A stretch of 64,000 bases of DNA from Faecalispora anaeroviscerum (GTDB lineage Bacteria > Bacillota > Clostridia > Oscillospirales > Acutalibacteraceae), in the NCBI RefSeq assembly GCF_947568225.1, contig NZ_CANOOQ010000001.1, positions 992,001 to 1,056,000 on the forward strand. Reading direction: 5' to 3'. The position numbers were made by a program, and so were the translations under genes. Position 1 is the first letter of the stretch. Each line of letters opens with the position of its first letter. Under the pieces are notes generated by a model. That model was not told the origin of the DNA and made no database searches. It worked only from the letters and a program-made list of their open reading frames with translations. Shown in pieces: positions 7,924-16,175 of this stretch.

Positions 7924-9123
7924 ATGTTTGGATACAGCACCATTGAAGAGGCTCTGGAAGAGCTTCGGCAGGGCAAAATTATTCTGGTTACCGATGACGA
8001 AGACCGCGAAAACGAGGGCGATTTTATTTGTGCCGCCCAGTTTGCCACTACGGAAAATGTGAACTTTATGGCAGTGCATGGCAAGGGCCTGATCTGTATG
8101 CCTATGAGCAAAACACTTTGCAAAAAGCTGCAATTTCCTCAAATGGTCAGCGATAATAGGGATAACCATGAAACTGCGTTCACGGTTTCTGTCGACCATG
8201 TGAGTACCACCACAGGTATTTCGGCTGCCGAGCGTAGCATAACCGCCATGAAATGCGTGGAAGAAAATGCGAAGCCGGAGGACTTCCGTCGTCCCGGCCA
8301 TATGTTTCCGCTGCTGTCAAGGGAAAACGGCGTTCTGGAACGCGACGGGCATACCGAAGCTACGGTGGATCTGATGCGGCTGGCCGGTTTAAAGGAATGC
8401 GGCCTGTGCTGTGAAATCATGCGGGAGGACGGTACCATGATGCGTACGCCGGAGCTGATGGAGCTGGCGCAAAAATGGGGCCTTAAGATGATTACCATCA
8501 AAGCCCTGCAGGAATACCGCAAACGGAATGATAATCTGGTGGAGCGGGTCACCTGTGCATCCCTCCCTACCAAATACGGTGATTTCAAGATTTATGGATA
8601 CAGTAACAAGCTCAACGGCGAACACCATGTGGCGCTGGTAAAGGGGGAAATCGGCGACGGCCGGAACCTTTTATGCCGGGTCCACTCCGAGTGCCTGACC
8701 GGCGACGCCTTCGGTTCTCAGCGCTGTGACTGCGGCCAGCAGTTTGCAGCGGCCATGACGCAGATTGAAAAGGAAGGCCGCGGCATTCTGCTTTATATGC
8801 GTCAGGAGGGCCGCGGGATCGGCTTGATCAATAAGCTGCGCGCTTATGCGCTTCAGGATCAGGGGATGGATACGTTAGAGGCGAATCTTGCGCTGGGTTT
8901 TTCGGGAGATCTGCGGGAGTATTTCATCGGCGCGCAGATTCTGCGTGACCTTGGTGCAAAGACCCTGCGCCTGCTCACAAACAACCCTGATAAGGTCTAT
9001 CAGCTATCCGATTTTGGGCTGGAAATTGCGGAGCGTGTTCCGATCCAAATGGACGCTAGCGCACATGACCTGTTCTATTTGAAAACCAAGCAGGAAAAAA
9101 TGGGACATCTTTTGAATTACTGA
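7924..9123 (+). CDS. ribBA: Bifunctional DHBP synthase / GTP cyclohydrolase II
   Basis: 399 residues. The N-terminal half (about 1-200) is 3,4-dihydroxy-2-butanone-4-phosphate synthase, with DDEDRENEGDF and RPGHMFPL. The C-terminal half is GTP cyclohydrolase II, with the zinc-site motif HSECLTGDAFGSQRCDCG and RQEGRGIGL. Together they make both precursors of lumazine. The true start is ATG 7924 behind AGGAGG; a longer in-frame extension back to 7720 overlaps ribE and is not real. Confidence 0.96.
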   Translation: MFGYSTIEEALEELRQGKIILVTDDEDRENEGDFICAAQFATTENVNFMAVHGKGLICMPMSKTLCKKLQFPQMVSDNRDNHETAFTVSVDHVSTTTGISAAERSITAMKCVEENAKPEDFRRPGHMFPLLSRENGVLERDGHTEATVDLMRLAGLKECGLCCEIMREDGTMMRTPELMELAQKWGLKMITIKALQEYRKRNDNLVERVTCASLPTKYGDFKIYGYSNKLNGEHHVALVKGEIGDGRNLLCRVHSECLTGDAFGSQRCDCGQQFAAAMTQIEKEGRGILLYMRQEGRGIGLINKLRAYALQDQGMDTLEANLALGFSGDLREYFIGAQILRDLGAKTLRLLTNNPDKVYQLSDFGLEIAERVPIQMDASAHDLFYLKTKQEKMGHLLNY

Positions 9124-9147
9124 TATCAAATAAAGGAGAGTATCACC

Positions 9148-9636
9148 ATGAAAACATTTGAAGGAAAACTCGTATCCAGGGATATTCGGGTTGGTGTTGT
9201 TGCAGCCCGTTTCAATGAGTTTATTACAAGCAAGCTGCTAAGCGGTGCGCTGGATGGACTGAAACGCCATGAGGTCAGTGAGGATGCTATCGACATTGCC
9301 TGGGTTCCCGGGGCGTTTGAAATTCCGCTCATCGCCTCTAAAATGGCAAAAACCGGGAAATACGATGCCGTCCTCTGCCTTGGCGCCGTCATCCGGGGCA
9401 GCACAACACACTACGACTATGTGTGCAATGAGGTATCCAAGGGGATTGCCCATGTATCTCTGCATAGCAATATTCCGGTCATGTTTGGTGTGCTGACTAC
9501 CGAAAATATTGAACAGGCCATAGAACGAGCAGGCACCAAGGCAGGCAACAAGGGCTTTGATTGTGCTGTGGGCGCTATTGAAATGGTCAACCTGATTCGT
9601 GAGATCGAAGCGCAGCATGGCAAGCTTAATTTTTGA
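9148..9636 (+). CDS. ribH: 6,7-dimethyl-8-ribityllumazine synthase
   Basis: 162 residues, the normal size for the lumazine synthase subunit that builds 60-mers. It joins the uracil and butanone-phosphate precursors. Motifs seen are VVAARFNEFIT, WVPGAFEIP and the conserved LGAVIRGSTTHYDYV, with the GNKGFDCAVGAIEM region at the end. It starts at ATG 9148 behind AAAGGAGAG and overlaps the following HAD gene by 17 bases. Confidence 0.96.
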   Translation: MKTFEGKLVSRDIRVGVVAARFNEFITSKLLSGALDGLKRHEVSEDAIDIAWVPGAFEIPLIASKMAKTGKYDAVLCLGAVIRGSTTHYDYVCNEVSKGIAHVSLHSNIPVMFGVLTTENIEQAIERAGTKAGNKGFDCAVGAIEMVNLIREIEAQHGKLNF

Positions 9637-10282
9637 TTATGACGGAACTCTGCACGAAAGCCTTCACATCTATGCGCCCGCCTTCCGCCTTTCCTATGAA
9701 CAACTTGTAAAGAAAGGTCTGGCTCTCCAAAGGGAATGGTCTGCACACGAGATCAGCCGTTGGCTAGGATTCTCTGCAAAAGATATGTGGTCACAGTTCA
9801 TGCCTGCTTTGACTGAGCAAGAAAAAGCTTTCTGCAGTAAAGTCGTAGGCGATGAGATGGTGCGGCTAACTCTCGCCGGAAACGCAAAGCTGTACCCTCA
9901 GGCTCTAACTGTTCTGCAGCGGCTGAAAGCCGCGGGGCACAATTTGATCTTTCTCAGCAACTGCAAACACAGCTATATGCAGGCGCATCGTGAATATTGG
10001 GGGTTGGATCAATACTTTTCAGCATTTTATTGTACGGAAGATTTCGCCTTTGCACCCAAATGGCAGATTTTTGACTTGATCAACCTGAACTGTTCCGGCA
10101 ACTGGGTAGTGATTGGCGACCGATGGCAGGATATGGAGATTGCAGCGCGGCACAGCCTAATATCCATTGGCTGCACATATGGATATGGCAGTTTGGAAGA
10201 ACTGAGCCGTGCAACGATTCAGGTTTCTTCCGTTGAGGGGATTTTAACTGCTGTTTCTGAATGCTTAGCAAAGACGAATTAA
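9620..10282 (+). CDS. HAD family hydrolase in the riboflavin operon
   Basis: 220 residues with all HAD motifs: I, DYDGTLHES near the start; II, FLSNCKHS near residue 115; III, the lysine of FAPKWQIF; IV, GDRWQDME. The alpha-helical cap between motifs I and II makes it a subfamily I phosphatase. The start at ATG 9620 lies inside ribH, so it is coupled to the rib operon. Riboflavin synthesis needs a phosphatase to make 5-amino-6-ribitylaminouracil, and no dedicated gene is otherwise present here, so this is a good candidate. That role is an inference from position. Confidence 0.75.
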   Translation, partial: ASLIFDYDGTLHESLHIYAPAFRLSYEQLVKKGLALQREWSAHEISRWLGFSAKDMWSQFMPALTEQEKAFCSKVVGDEMVRLTLAGNAKLYPQALTVLQRLKAAGHNLIFLSNCKHSYMQAHREYWGLDQYFSAFYCTEDFAFAPKWQIFDLINLNCSGNWVVIGDRWQDMEIAARHSLISIGCTYGYGSLEELSRATIQVSSVEGILTAVSECLAKTN

Positions 10283-10338
10283 AGCATAATCAGACATTGT
10301 TTTATGAGGGATGACGACGGTAGAAAAGCCCTATTATA

Positions 10339-10392
10339 AAAAGCAGCATCCTTTCTTTGGCCTTAATCAGGCAACGAAAGGATGCTGCTTTT
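10339..10392. terminator. Bidirectional terminator after the rib operon
   Basis: AAAAGCAGCATCCTTTC (10339-10355) pairs perfectly over 17 bp with GAAAGGATGCTGCTTTT (10376-10392). It lies between the convergent HAD gene and GntR-like gene and reaches the stop codon of the latter. Confidence 0.85.
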
Positions 10393-11080
10393 ATTCCTCC
10401 ACTTTTCGATGGGAGGAACGTAATTTTTGAAGAATCGCCTGCTCCGGCGGATGCTCTGGATACAGAAAGTTGCGGACACGCCGCTGGCAGTCTGTATCGC
10501 CGCAGTAATAGAGAACGTCGCCGTCGGAGAGAACCGCATAAGGCCCGGGGGAAATCATCATCATCTCTCCCCTGCGGATGCCCAGAATGGTTGCGGTTGT
10601 ATAGTGCCAAAAATTAATATCGGAAATCGAAAGATTCAAATACGGCGTCTTGGTCGTAATCTCAATTTCAAACGGAATAAAAGGGTTAAACGCTTGAAAG
10701 CGCTCCGTCCTGTCCAAGATTTCAGAAATGGATTCCTTCATATACTCGGTCTCTCTGCGCTGCCGCTCCAGGCTGTCCATGATATTCTTTTTCAGGTCGT
10801 ACATGGACTTAATCTCCATAAACTGCTGAACAAAGCGAACCGCGTTGTCGTAGGAGAGAATAACGACTCCGCTCCCTTTTACTACCGAAACAATTTCCAG
10901 ATCCGACAAAACGGCAATGGCCCGGCGGGCCGTTTCAGGCGAAACACTGTACTGGCTGGCCAACGCCGACCGGGCGTACAGTTTATCCCCCACCTGGTAC
11001 CTGCGCTCAACGATCTTTGCGGCAATATCCGCCGCAATCTGTTGATATACCGGAGCAGATACCTTGATTTTATGCTCCAT
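10391..11080 (-). CDS. GntR family regulator with RCK_C domain (BusR-like)
   Basis: 229 residues. The N-terminal GntR winged helix (about 1-75) shows APVYQQIAADIAAKIVERRYQVGDKL and SVSPETARRAIAVL. It is followed by a coiled-coil helix (about 80-130) and a C-terminal RCK_C/TrkA-C domain (about 145-210; TTATILGIRRG, SPGPYAVLSDGDVLYYCGD). GntR plus coiled coil plus RCK_C is the architecture of BusR, the c-di-AMP-responsive repressor of osmolyte uptake in lactococci and streptococci. Ligand and targets here are unproven, and no transporter gene is adjacent. It lies downstream of pyrG on the same strand, separated by a palindromic repeat. Confidence 0.8.
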   Translation of the reverse strand: MEHKIKVSAPVYQQIAADIAAKIVERRYQVGDKLYARSALASQYSVSPETARRAIAVLSDLEIVSVVKGSGVVILSYDNAVRFVQQFMEIKSMYDLKKNIMDSLERQRRETEYMKESISEILDRTERFQAFNPFIPFEIEITTKTPYLNLSISDINFWHYTTATILGIRRGEMMMISPGPYAVLSDGDVLYYCGDTDCQRRVRNFLYPEHPPEQAILQKLRSSHRKVEE

Positions 11081-11141
11081 GAGATTCTAACCCTTTCGTG
11101 TTATCGTCAATTCACTTTAAATTGGTCTAGCGCCAGTACAA

Positions 11142-11176
11142 GAACTCTTCCCCCACCTGCGGCGGGGGAAGAGTTC
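11142..11176. repeat. Dispersed intergenic palindrome, copy 3
   Basis: GAACTCTTCCCCC (11142-11154) pairs with GGGGGAAGAGTTC (11164-11176), a 13-bp perfect stem around ACCTGCGGC. It shares the core of copies 2 and 5 with a different outer arm, and lies 12 bases after the pyrG stop. Confidence 0.7.
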
Positions 11177-11187
11177 AATCACTGCTT

Positions 11188-12816
11188 TCAAGTGGCATTA
11201 TTATCAGCCGAAGTTTCTCTTTTATACTCCTTGGCAGCGCCGACAAAACCACGGAACAGCGGATGCGGGCGGTTAGGACGAGATTTAAACTCCGGATGGA
11301 ACTGCGCACCCATAAACCACGGGTGACCCGGAAGCTCCATCATCTCAACAATTCGGTTGTCGGGAGATTTTCCGCAGAATATAACGCCGGCCGCCTCCAG
11401 GCGATCACGGTAATCGTTGTTTACCTCGTAGCGATGGCGGTGACGCTCTGAAATGAGAGGCTGCTCATCGTACAACTCGAAGGCTTTGGTACCAGGCAGG
11501 AGCTTGCAGGGGTATTTTCCAAGCCGCATCGTTCCGCCCAGCTGAACAACATCCTTCTGCTCCGGCATCAGGTCGATGACCGGGTTGCTGCTCTGTGGAT
11601 CAAATTCAGCGGAATTTGCATCCTCCAAGCCAAGCACGTGGCGGCTATATTCCACAATCGCCATCTGCATGCCAAGGCAGATGCCAAAAAACGGTACTCT
11701 ACGCTCACGCGCATACTGAACTGCCGTGATCTTTCCCTCAATGCCGCGCTGGCCAAAGCCGCCAGGCACGAGAATACCATGCACTCCTTCGAGAACCTCG
11801 CCCACATTTTCGGGCGTAATCAGCTCGGAATCGACCCAGCGAATGTCTACCTTAACGTGGTTTCCGATGCCGCCGTGCGTCAGCGCTTCGGCAACACTCA
11901 GGTATGCGTCGTGCAAATCTACATATTTGCCCACCATGGCAATCGTAACGGTTTCAGTCAGCGCCATGGCGGTGTTGACCATCTTCATCCACTCCGTCAA
12001 ATCCGCGCCGTGGGTATCGAGGCCAAAGTGCTTACAAACAATATCATCCAGCCGCTCCTCTTTCAGGGCCAGCGGCACGGAATACAACAGCGGAAGATCC
12101 AGATTCTGAATCACGCAGTTTTCTCTTACATTACAGAACAGGGCAATCTTCTTTTTCTGATCCTCACCAACCGGCAGCTCGGAACGAAGAACGATAATAT
12201 CAGGCTGAATTCCGATGGAAAGCAGCTCTTTTACACTGTGCTGGGTAGGCTTTGTTTTCTGCTCATGAGACGCGGCCAGATACGGCACCAGAGTCACGTG
12301 GATAAACAAGCAGTTATTACGGCCGATTTCCGTCGCAAACTGGCGGATCGCCTCTAAAAATGGCTGGCTCTCAATGTCACCCACCGTACCGCCGACCTCA
12401 ATGATCGCGACATCCACATTCTCTTTGCCAGCCGTGATACGGCTCTTAATCTCATTTGTAATATGCGGGATAACCTGCACGGTTCCTCCGCCGTAATCGC
12501 CGTTGCGCTCCTTTTGAAGAACGTTCCAATACACGCGGCCCGAGGTCACGTTGCTGTTCTGCGTCAGGTTTTCATCGATAAAACGCTCGTAATGGCCCAG
12601 ATCCAGATCGGTCTCCGCGCCGTCATCGGTTACAAATACCTCGCCGTGCTGAAACGGATTCATCGTACCCGGATCAACATTCAGATACGGATCGAATTTC
12701 TGCATCGTCACACGCAGTCCACGAGATTTCAGCAAACGACCCAAAGAAGCTGCAGTAATTCCTTTTCCCAAGCCAGACACTACACCGCCGGTCACAAACA
12801 CAAATTTTGCTGCCAT
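11188..12816 (-). CDS. pyrG: CTP synthase
   Basis: 542 residues, full length. It aminates UTP to CTP using glutamine and ATP. The N-terminal synthetase domain starts FVFVTGGVVSGLGKGITAAS and carries KFDPYLNVDPGTMNPFQHGE. The C-terminal class I glutamine amidotransferase domain (about 290-530) has LVPGGFGQRGIEGK, the nucleophile cysteine in FFGICLGMQ, and the final HPEFKSRP. It starts at ATG 12816 behind GGAGG. It has its own promoter and an attenuator-like leader (separate entries). Confidence 0.97.
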   Translation of the reverse strand: MAAKFVFVTGGVVSGLGKGITAASLGRLLKSRGLRVTMQKFDPYLNVDPGTMNPFQHGEVFVTDDGAETDLDLGHYERFIDENLTQNSNVTSGRVYWNVLQKERNGDYGGGTVQVIPHITNEIKSRITAGKENVDVAIIEVGGTVGDIESQPFLEAIRQFATEIGRNNCLFIHVTLVPYLAASHEQKTKPTQHSVKELLSIGIQPDIIVLRSELPVGEDQKKKIALFCNVRENCVIQNLDLPLLYSVPLALKEERLDDIVCKHFGLDTHGADLTEWMKMVNTAMALTETVTIAMVGKYVDLHDAYLSVAEALTHGGIGNHVKVDIRWVDSELITPENVGEVLEGVHGILVPGGFGQRGIEGKITAVQYARERRVPFFGICLGMQMAIVEYSRHVLGLEDANSAEFDPQSSNPVIDLMPEQKDVVQLGGTMRLGKYPCKLLPGTKAFELYDEQPLISERHRHRYEVNNDYRDRLEAAGVIFCGKSPDNRIVEMMELPGHPWFMGAQFHPEFKSRPNRPHPLFRGFVGAAKEYKRETSADNNAT

Positions 12817-12845
12817 AATTTCCTCCTACCAGCCAAATTGCCCAT

Positions 12846-12879
12846 TAAAAAATAAATTCCCCATCAAATTGCTGGGGAA
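12846..12879 (-). terminator. Attenuator hairpin in the pyrG leader
   Basis: Read on the minus strand, TTCCCC - AGCAATTTGAT - GGGGAA is followed by TTTATTTTTT. The hairpin sits about 12 bases after the predicted transcript start and 30 before the pyrG ribosome site. pyrG of Bacillus is controlled by CTP-sensitive attenuation with a C-rich 5' stem, and this layout is compatible. The initiating sequence here is not the Bacillus GGGC type, so the mechanism could differ. Confidence 0.65.
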
Positions 12880-12897
12880 CACAAATTACCGCATTTT

Positions 12898-12942
12898 ATT
12901 ATATCGCCTATCCCAGCGAGTGTCAATTGGGATAGGCGATAT
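12898..12942 (-). promoter_or_regulatory. pyrG promoter embedded in a 15-bp inverted repeat
   Basis: On the minus strand a consensus promoter is present: TTGACA (12921-12926), 17-base spacer, TATAAT (12898-12903). ATATCGCCTATCCCA (12901-12915) and TGGGATAGGCGATAT (12928-12942) are perfect inverted repeats that flank the -35 and overlap the -10. It may be an operator, or a hairpin ending trxA transcription, or both. Confidence 0.7.
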
Positions 12943-13005
12943 TTTGTCGGATTCGTAAGGAGTACCAAAGATAAGAGAAAAAACAACACTTTTTTCCCGG
13001 AACGA

Positions 13006-13323
13006 TCAAAGCGACTGCCGAATTTGCTCCTCAAAATAGGTCTGCGGCTTTACTCCAACCTCAGCCCACTGCTTTTGGCCGTTTTTGAACAGAATAATGG
13101 TAGGAATGCTCATGATGCCGTAGCGGCGGGCCAGCTCCTGATTATCGTCAACGTCCACCTTAAGGACGGTCAGGCTGCCTTCAAAGGTTTTTGCAAGCTC
13201 CTCCACAATCGGGGCTACCATGCGGCAGGGGCCGCACCAGCTGGCCCAAAAATCCACCAGCACCAGCGGATTTTCAGTAATCAGCTGATCAAAATTTTCT
13301 TCGGTTGCATGAATCAGTTCCAT
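13006..13323 (-). CDS. trxA: Thioredoxin
   Basis: 105 residues, the standard thioredoxin length. The redox motif WCGPC has Cys30 and Cys33, with the family's DFWASWCGPCRMVAP context, the buried Asp24, and the cis-proline loop SIPTI near residue 73. It reduces protein disulfides in the cytoplasm. It starts at ATG 13323 after GGAGATAAT. It appears monocistronic, between the cyclophilin gene and pyrG. Confidence 0.95.
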   Translation of the reverse strand: MELIHATEENFDQLITENPLVLVDFWASWCGPCRMVAPIVEELAKTFEGSLTVLKVDVDDNQELARRYGIMSIPTIILFKNGQKQWAEVGVKPQTYFEEQIRQSL

Positions 13324-13410
13324 TTCTATTATCTCCTTTTCTGTGATTCTAAGCGCATGTAAGCAATTACTAAAGCAGTCCGCTTGCGGCTTGCATACAC
13401 ACGTTAGAAA

Positions 13411-14175
13411 TTAGCTCTTGTATTTTTCCAGTGTAATCTTTGTAATCGTCACATCGGTGACAGGCTTATTGGTTTCGCTAACCTTTACCGCCGCAATTTG
13501 ATCCACAACATCCATGCCTTCAAACACCTGAGCGAACACGGTGTGGCCTTTCTTTGTGGTGCTGTAAGCGCCGTCCAGTGTCGGATTTCCGCCGTTTTCC
13601 GTATACAGCTTCTTATAGGTATCTGAAATTTTACTCATATCAACCCAGCTGCCGTATTGCGTGGTAAACGCGTCAGGACTCTGCTTGTAAACGTCGTAGC
13701 CCTTTTGATAATAGTCCCAGCCGGAAAACGCAGATACGGGAGCCTGATTAATAAAGAACTGGCTGCCGTTGGTGTTCGGGCCGGAATTCGCCATCGATAC
13801 TGCACCGCGGAGATTGATGAGAGATTCGCTGAATTCATCCTCAAACGCCTTACCGTACGCGCTTTCACCGCCGGAGCCGGTTGCGGTAGGGTCGCCACCC
13901 TGTATCATAAAATTATTCATCACCCTGTGAAAGGTAATTCCGTTATAATACCCCTTCTGCGCCAGCTGCTTAAAGTTTTCTACCGCCTTCTGTGCAGCCT
14001 CCGGGAAGAAACGGAGCTTCATCTCACCCATGCTGGTTTCCATTACAGCGATTTCCTCGCCAGCGGCGGGCTTGTCCAGCTGATAACCGAGCACTTTGCT
14101 CTGCTGGCCGCCACACGCTGTCAGCAACAGCAGCAAGGAAAATCCAACCAGCGCTGCGCGGATTCTTTTCCGCAT
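13411..14175 (-). CDS. Lipoprotein peptidyl-prolyl cis-trans isomerase (cyclophilin type)
   Basis: 254 residues. A signal peptide ends in the lipobox LLTAC, predicting lipidation at Cys near residue 21 and location on the outer face of the membrane. The cyclophilin domain follows (about 40-250): NFKQLAQKGYYNGITFHRVM, the active-site arginine in FHRV, MIQGGDP and NGSQFFINQ. It has an inserted loop of about 45 residues (WDYYQKGYDVYKQSPDAF onward) relative to minimal cyclophilins. It probably assists folding of exported proteins. I chose ATG 14175; a TTG directly before it is also in frame. Confidence 0.92.
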   Translation of the reverse strand: MRKRIRAALVGFSLLLLLTACGGQQSKVLGYQLDKPAAGEEIAVMETSMGEMKLRFFPEAAQKAVENFKQLAQKGYYNGITFHRVMNNFMIQGGDPTATGSGGESAYGKAFEDEFSESLINLRGAVSMANSGPNTNGSQFFINQAPVSAFSGWDYYQKGYDVYKQSPDAFTTQYGSWVDMSKISDTYKKLYTENGGNPTLDGAYSTTKKGHTVFAQVFEGMDVVDQIAAVKVSETNKPVTDVTITKITLEKYKS

Positions 14176-14369
14176 CAAACCACATCCTTTTCTTGATCGA
14201 TTTGGTAATATTTTAGTCTATTTTACAAAAATATGCAAGCTTTCCCAAAAGGAATCGATGCCACACACTACGCGCCGGAAGTTTCAAATCAGTGGAACAT
14301 TTTGATTTCTGTATTAGGCGCGCTCTTTTTTGCATATAGATGTTTTGACCGGAAAAAGGAGGTAAAAGA

Positions 14370-15299
14370 ATGGGCCTGAATACTTATAAGCCCGAGGGCT
14401 GGAAGATTGATACGCCGGAAAACCGGGCAGCCATGGCAAGCATGACTGCTCTGATGGACGCATGCCGGGACGAAAAAATATTGGAGGGCAGGGCGCTTGT
14501 TTGTGACAGTTCCCATAATCTATTGGTAGATTTGGGCTGCACGAAAGGGTTAATTCCCCGGGAAGAGGGCGCTCTGGGCATTCGTGAGGGAACCACCCGG
14601 GATATTGCCATCATCTCCCGCGTGAACCGCCCTGTCTGCTTTATCATAACCGGATTTCAGAAGGATGATGCGGGCAACGCGATTGCTGTGCTCTCCCGCA
14701 GGGCAGCACAGGAAAAATGCCGGAGGGAATACATAGAGAAGCTGCGCCCCGGCGACGTGACGGATGCCCGGATCACTCATCTGGAAACGTTCGGCGCTTT
14801 CGCGGACATCGGCTGCGGGATTATTTCGCTGCTGCCGATCGATGCCATTTCGGTTTCGCGCATTGACCACCCCAGGGAACGGTTTACGGTAGGGATGGAT
14901 GTTCGCACCATCATCAAATCGATGGAGGGGGACCGCATTACCCTCACCCAAAAGGAGCTTTTAGGAACCTGGGAGGAAAACGTTGCCCTGTTCCATACCG
15001 GCGAAACCGTGGCAGGCATCATCCGCTCTACCGAGCCATACGGAATTTTTGTGGAGTTGGCCCCTAATCTGGCCGGCCTTGCCGAAATCAAGGAGGAGGT
15101 TCTGCCGGGGCAGCAGGCCAGCGTTTATATTAAAAGCATTCTGCCCTCCCGCATGAAAATTAAGCTCGTGATTATCGATACCTTTGATTATTCTTACCGC
15201 CCGATTCCCCCAAAATACTTTTTTAAGGGCGACCACATGGAACGCTTCGTTTATTCCCCCGAATGCAGCGACAAACAAATCATAACAGAATTTATCTGA
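14370..15299 (+). CDS. S1 RNA-binding domain protein
   Basis: 309 residues with two clear S1 motifs: about 122-192 (LRPGDVTDARITHLETFGAFADIGCGIISLLPI) and about 205-265 (FHTGETVAGIIRSTEPYGIFVELAPNLAGLAEI). The N-terminal part (GRALVCDSSHNLLVDLGCTKGLIPREE) is a third, degenerate one. Proteins of this kind in Clostridia are named S1-like; they are shorter than ribosomal protein S1 and probably bind mRNA or ribosomes. It starts at ATG 14370 behind AAAGGAGG and has its own terminator. Confidence 0.8.
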   Translation: MGLNTYKPEGWKIDTPENRAAMASMTALMDACRDEKILEGRALVCDSSHNLLVDLGCTKGLIPREEGALGIREGTTRDIAIISRVNRPVCFIITGFQKDDAGNAIAVLSRRAAQEKCRREYIEKLRPGDVTDARITHLETFGAFADIGCGIISLLPIDAISVSRIDHPRERFTVGMDVRTIIKSMEGDRITLTQKELLGTWEENVALFHTGETVAGIIRSTEPYGIFVELAPNLAGLAEIKEEVLPGQQASVYIKSILPSRMKIKLVIIDTFDYSYRPIPPKYFFKGDHMERFVYSPECSDKQIITEFI

Positions 15300-15303
15300 A
15301 AAA

Positions 15304-15349
15304 CAAAAAAGGCCCGCGCAGCAGTCACCACTGCTTTGCGGGCCTTTTT
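15304..15349. terminator. Bidirectional terminator
   Basis: AAAAAAGGCCCGC (15304-15316) pairs with GCGGGCCTTTTTT (15337-15349), with an inner GCAG/CTGC stem. It lies between the convergent S1-domain gene and the TPR-like gene. Confidence 0.88.
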
Positions 15350-16000
15350 TCATTTTTCCAGCGATTCGAGACGCAGAATATGGGAATCGATGATCTGCCG
15401 GAAGGTTTGATTACTGCCATGATGGCCGTACTCATCCTTATAGTGCAGAGGGCGGTAATACGAGGTCAGCGTCTGCTGTTTTAAGAACTGCAGCGCCTCC
15501 TTGCGGCTTCGAGCGGTTTCTATGATGCCCGCCATCTTCACGGCATACATCGCGTCATAAGGCTCCAGGCGGTAGGCCTCGGCGAAATTGGTAAGAGCCG
15601 CTTCATGCTTGCCCAGATTTTCCTGTGCCTGCGCCAAAAGCACATACATCTCCGCACGGCTCCTGGCCCAGCGGCTGATGGTGATGCCTTCTTCGACCAT
15701 CGTTCCGCTGGAAAGGAGATCCCACCCCGGCGTTTCCAGGTATTGCTGGGCATACTTGGCTGTCAACTCGTCGTTCCCGCCCAGCCAGCTGCAAGCGGTG
15801 GCAGCAATAAATAGCTGCTGTGGCGTTTTAGGAATACCACAAAGAGAAATTACCTTGCGCAGACGTTCGTGATCGTTTTGGAGCTTCGTATACAAACGTT
15901 GCGCCTCTTCCTCTTCTGTATAATCGGCAGGGAGCGAGGCACCGACTAATCGGAATAAAGCTGCTGCTAAACCCGGGCGGCTGTTCATTGCGGATTCCAT
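15350..16000 (-). CDS. Hypothetical protein with TPR-like helices
   Basis: 216-residue, mostly alpha-helical protein. A tetratricopeptide-like segment is visible near residues 115-165 (AEMYVLLAQAQENLGKHEAALTNFAEAYRLEPYDAMYAVKMAGI), and there is no signal peptide or membrane segment. ATG 16000 was preferred over an in-frame GTG at 16009. I do not recognise a named family. It lies downstream of clpC on the same strand but is separated by 175 bases with a hairpin, so it is probably independent. Confidence 0.6.
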   Translation of the reverse strand: MESAMNSRPGLAAALFRLVGASLPADYTEEEEAQRLYTKLQNDHERLRKVISLCGIPKTPQQLFIAATACSWLGGNDELTAKYAQQYLETPGWDLLSSGTMVEEGITISRWARSRAEMYVLLAQAQENLGKHEAALTNFAEAYRLEPYDAMYAVKMAGIIETARSRKEALQFLKQQTLTSYYRPLHYKDEYGHHGSNQTFRQIIDSHILRLESLEK

Positions 16001-16119
16001 TGACAACACCCACTTTCACTTTATGAATGCCTCTATTATATCATAAATCATCCAGCGAGTATAGAAAATTTCCACTTACAGTTTCGCAATCGCATCGCAG
16101 ATGATTCAATGCTCTCCCA

Positions 16120-16149
16120 GCCGCCAAAAGCTTTGCTTTTGCTTACGGC
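16120..16149. terminator. Stem-loop after clpC
   Basis: GCCG-CAAAAGC / GCTTTTG-CGGC stem with loop TTT, 27 bases after the clpC stop on the minus strand. The T-run is missing, so terminator function is only likely. Confidence 0.4.
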
Positions 16150-16175
16150 GTGAGGTTATTATAGCCGCAGTCAAC

